Shown here piece by piece: positions 61,715 to 64,000 of a stretch of DNA of 64,000 nucleotides; position 1 is the first letter of the stretch; each line of letters opens with the position of its first letter. Made by a program: the position numbers and the translations under genes. The stretch comes from Pseudohalocynthiibacter aestuariivivens (GTDB lineage Bacteria > Pseudomonadota > Alphaproteobacteria > Rhodobacterales > Rhodobacteraceae), in contig NZ_JAGFNU010000013.1 of assembly GCF_018457175.1 (NCBI RefSeq), positions 46,201-110,200 on the forward strand, given 5' to 3'. Below the pieces are notes generated by a model. The model saw nothing but the letters and a program-made list of their open reading frames with translations, did no database searches and was not told the origin of the DNA.

Positions 61715-62752
61715 ATGATGGAATATTTTGTTGGACTGGATGTATCGCTGCGGTCATGCGCTCTTTGCGTCGTCGATACGAGGGGCAAGGTTGTCCTTGA
61801 ACGTGAGCTGGCCTGCGAGGTTGATGACATCGCAGAGTGTCTTTCTCATTTTCAATATCCGATAGAACGCGTTGGCTTTGAAGCCGGAACGATGAGCCAA
61901 CATCTTTACTTTGGACTGAAGGCAGCAAACTTTGATGTCGTTTGTATGGAAGCCCGGCAGGTGAACGCTGCCCTGTCAGCGATGAGAAACAAAACCGACA
62001 AAAACGATGCACGGGGCATCGCTCAGGTTCTGCGTACCGGCTGGTTCAGTCCTGTTCATATGAAGAGCCGCGAAGCCCATGGCCTTCGTGCGTTGCTGAG
62101 TACGCGCAAGGCACTGCTCAAGAAGACGATGGATTTGGCCAATGAAGCTCGCGGATTGCTGAAGATATTTGGCATTCGTCTACCCAAAACCGTCAAGCAT
62201 GGCAGCTTTGATGGTGTCGTCCGACCTATAATCGAGATGGATGATGTTCTCGCACATGCCCTGGTGCCCCTGCTCGACGCAAGGGTGGTGCTTTATCAGC
62301 ATTTTTTGGAACTGGATCGACGAGTCAAACGTGCGGCAAGCCACGATGAGGTCTGCATGAGATTGATGACGGTTCCCGGGGTTGGCCCCATTGCGGCATT
62401 GACCTTTAAGGGCGCCATTGATGATCCCACACGGTTCAAACGGTCCCGCACTGTTGCAGCGCATTTTGGACTTACACCACGACGATACCAGTCAGGGGAG
62501 CACGATAATCCAGGTCGTATATCGAAAGCAGGTGACCGAGATGTCCGCGCGACGCTATATGCTGCTGCAAATGCATTGCTTATGCGAACAATGGCAGGAT
62601 CGCGGATCAAGTCCTGGGGCATGCGGCTGATGCGCACCAAAGGTCGCCGCAGAGCTGTTGTCGCTGTTGCACGCAAGTTGGCTGTCTTACTGCATCGTAT
62701 GTGGATCGACGGCACGGAATTCCGTCAGGAACAAGTGGGAGGCATGGCATGA
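61715..62752 (+). CDS. IS110-family transposase (DEDD type)
   Basis: 345 residues. N-terminal RuvC-like DEDD domain: YFVGLDVSLRS (Asp), RVGFEAGTMSQHLY (Glu), and KTDKNDARGIAQVLR (Asp/Asp). C-terminal Tnp20 domain with PGVGPIAALTFKGAIDDPTRF and AAHFGLTPRRYQSGEHDNPGRISKAGDRDVR containing a conserved Ser/Thr site. Complete and apparently functional. IS110 enzymes recombine DNA with an RNA guide encoded in the element. Ribosome-binding site GGGAGATAG precedes the double ATG. Confidence 0.93.
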   Translation: MMEYFVGLDVSLRSCALCVVDTRGKVVLERELACEVDDIAECLSHFQYPIERVGFEAGTMSQHLYFGLKAANFDVVCMEARQVNAALSAMRNKTDKNDARGIAQVLRTGWFSPVHMKSREAHGLRALLSTRKALLKKTMDLANEARGLLKIFGIRLPKTVKHGSFDGVVRPIIEMDDVLAHALVPLLDARVVLYQHFLELDRRVKRAASHDEVCMRLMTVPGVGPIAALTFKGAIDDPTRFKRSRTVAAHFGLTPRRYQSGEHDNPGRISKAGDRDVRATLYAAANALLMRTMAGSRIKSWGMRLMRTKGRRRAVVAVARKLAVLLHRMWIDGTEFRQEQVGGMA

Positions 62753-63005
62753 TCTAAAAGTCGACCACCCAACCTAACGGGGTCGTCCTCACCGGACGAG
62801 GTTCGTGGATGAAGCCGAAAATGTCTGCTGCGCAATTAGAAGCGCGTCTCAGAGCGGGGCTCTCAACTGCCAATCCGACATATGCGTGCAGCGGTGCAAT
62901 CACAGCATCAACCAGACTGCGAAGAGAAGCGTGACCCGGATGAGCGACAAAAACCCAAAAGAAAGAAGGAAAACGAGCTTGACCCAAACACCCAATTAGA
63001 GAAGC
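62753..63005 (+). ncRNA. candidate guide RNA region of the IS110-type element
   Basis: 253 non-coding bases between transposase stop and element end, on the side where IS1111-group elements encode their bridge/seek RNA. Structured pieces could form; no fold was computed. The guide would pair with CCCAGAGC/GGGCATC-like target sequence of the split gene. Confidence 0.45.
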
Positions 63006-63880
63006 GGGCATCAGGTTGCCACGATTGCCAGAGGGTCACATCTTGCATCGATAGCTGAGAATGGGCTGAAGCTTGAGAGCCCGTCAGGTGTTGAATGCGT
63101 TCACCCATGGATCGCGACAGATAACCCGTCTGAAGTCGGGGAGGTTGACGCAATTATCTTCGGTGTCAAAGGTGATGCGTTGGATACTGCTGCAAGGGCT
63201 TGCATGCCGATGCTTGGTGCCGACACTGTTGTTGTGCCATTTCTCAACGGCGTTGAGGCATCAGATAGGCTGGCCGAAATCTTACCTGAGCACAACGTTG
63301 CAAACGGGATGGCGCAGGTGTCGACAACAATTGCCTCACCGGGCGTTATCAAGCAAACGGGTGAGTTCAATGTGTTCACTTTTGCTGAACGCGATAGCAG
63401 ACCTTCAGAGCGCATTGACTCCTTGAGAAATGCGATTAACGGGGCGGGATCATCAGCACCCCCGACGGGTGATATCGAACGCGATGTTTGGTCCAAATTC
63501 ATTCTGTTTTCGGCCGTTTCAGGTGTCACCGCCGCCAGCCGGTGCACCATGAATGACATCAAAACTAATCCGCAACTCAGCGAATTGTTCCGGAGAGTTG
63601 TCTCGGAGACGGCGTCTATCGGCCGCGTCCTGGGAGTCTCATTGCCTGACAACATCGAGGATAAAATTTGGTCGGCTGCACTAGCACTGCCACCGAAAAT
63701 GAGGGCTTCAACGGCGATCGATTTAGAGAATGGTCGCCCTCTTGAAATCGAATGGATATCCGGAGCGGCGGCGAGGCTTTCAAAAAAAGCTCGCATCGAG
63801 GCACCTATCAACTCGGCTCTATATGCTCTTCTTCTGCCTCACAAGAATGGCAGATGAATGGCACCTTTGTCCCTGTGGTT

Positions 63881-64000
63881 TCAACTGATCGCCGCAACAC
63901 ATGCTTCAAATTTCTCTGCTGGCGTTTGGTATTGCAAGGTCTTTCGAGGTCGCTCGTTGAGTTGACGAGCGACGGCGCTGAGTTTGGCTTGACTAAAGCC
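63881..64000 (-). CDS. IS30-family transposase, C-terminal end only (runs past the window)
   Basis: Last 39 residues: ARQLNERPRKTLQYQTPAEKFEAC and the stop at 63881-63883. The LNxRPRKTLxYxTPAExF block is the hallmark of IS30 transposases. The 23 bp between it and the reductase stop probably hold the IS end. The rest lies beyond the right edge. Confidence 0.85.
   Translation of the reverse strand, partial: GFSQAKLSAVARQLNERPRKTLQYQTPAEKFEACVAAIS

Larger units (their letters stand above)
61638..63005 (+). mobile_element. IS110-family element, IS1111 group type
   Basis: 1368 bp inserted between codons 22 and 23 of the reductase gene. Short subterminal inverted repeats: TAATTGGG at 61643-61650 and CCCAATTA at 62991-62998, near both ends as in the IS1111 group. 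The trinucleotide AGC flanks both junctions. Non-coding end at right (253 bp) is longer than at left (77 bp), which also fits the IS1111 group. Confidence 0.82.
61572..63857 (+). pseudogene. ketopantoate-reductase-like gene split by an IS110-type insertion
   Basis: 5' part 61572-61637 (MRIATVATGGIGGFLAVKLAQS in translation, cut at 22 codons) with the Rossmann motif, and 3' part 63006-63857 beginning GHQVATIARGSHL in the same frame. Removing 61638-63005 restores an uninterrupted 305-residue frame with normal PanE/ApbA length and the motifs IFGVKGDALDT, VPFLNGVEA, DVWSKFILFSAVSGVTAA and RPLEIEWISGAAARL. The enzyme family reduces 2-oxo acids such as ketopantoate; here the gene is inactive unless the element leaves precisely. 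A start at 63180 would make only a C-terminal piece. Confidence 0.88.

Noticed and set aside
1..64000. CRISPR array, rRNA operon or retron
   Set aside because: No regularly spaced repeats, no 16S/23S/5S segments and no reverse-transcriptase YxDD gene were seen on either strand.

Overview
The window looks like a chromosomal segment of a marine alphaproteobacterium, probably Rhodobacterales (roseobacter type). This rests on protein style and gene content: a RodA-type cell-wall protein, GhrA, a multi-subunit Mrp cation/proton antiporter, KpsT/KpsE-type capsule export proteins, and the alphaproteobacterial trio of serine recombinase, DUF2924 and DUF3489. No rRNA gene or marker protein allows a firmer placement.

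Layout. 1-15.7 kb is ordinary core sequence: the end of rodA, ghrA, an SseB-like gene and a uracil-DNA glycosylase, a ten-gene Mrp operon on the minus strand, then divergent capsule export genes (kpsT, kpsE) and a phosphomannomutase, ending at tRNA-Gln(UUG). 15.64-29.76 kb is an integrated island in the 3' end of that tRNA, and the most unusual part of the window. It consists of two abutting elements. The first (A, 2.5 kb) has 447-bp terminal inverted repeats and encodes a small protein plus a protein with single-subunit/family-A polymerase-like motifs whose 3' end lies inside the repeat. The second (B, 11.6 kb) has 153-bp terminal inverted repeats and encodes a tyrosine integrase plus likely defence cargo: a PP2C phosphatase with a membrane partner, a DUF2779 nuclease, a HEPN/zinc-ribbon protein and several small membrane proteins. 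The 17-bp tRNA end occurs three times: in direct orientation at the outer edges and inverted at the A/B junction. Both elements carry the same 20-bp motif built from two TGGGGC hexamers.

29.8-39.2 kb is a second accessory block. It starts with a large serine recombinase with DUF2924 and DUF3489, followed by a two-gene unit with a DisA/DAC-like sensor domain, and divergently a four-gene operon (unknown protein, QueC/QatC-like PP-loop enzyme, XRE-ImmA/IrrE protease, PIN nuclease) behind a promoter that overlaps an 8-bp inverted repeat. Both look like conflict or defence systems. 40-45 kb holds a LysR regulator, two methyltransferases, small membrane proteins (DUF2306, DUF6326) and an MFS exporter.

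45.3-54.9 kb is again accessory: a lone HEAGH protease-like protein, an MvaI/BcnI-type restriction-modification system with a Vsr endonuclease, a terminase/DUF5681/ParB-methyltransferase phage remnant, and a helicase gene cut by a truncated IS6 element. 55-64 kb mixes small metabolic genes (three-methyltransferase-rich set, NAD-dependent reductase, GFA, DUF1059, MOSC, LysR) with several copies of a dispersed palindromic intergenic repeat, a ketopantoate-reductase-like gene split by an IS110/IS1111-type element, and the end of an IS30 transposase at the window edge.

The window therefore records at least four independent mobile-DNA events. The tRNA-Gln double inverted-repeat island is the best candidate for an undescribed mobile system; the DAC-like pair and the QueC/ImmA/PIN operon are the best candidates for unusual defence systems. 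All functional calls come from reading the sequences, without database searches.
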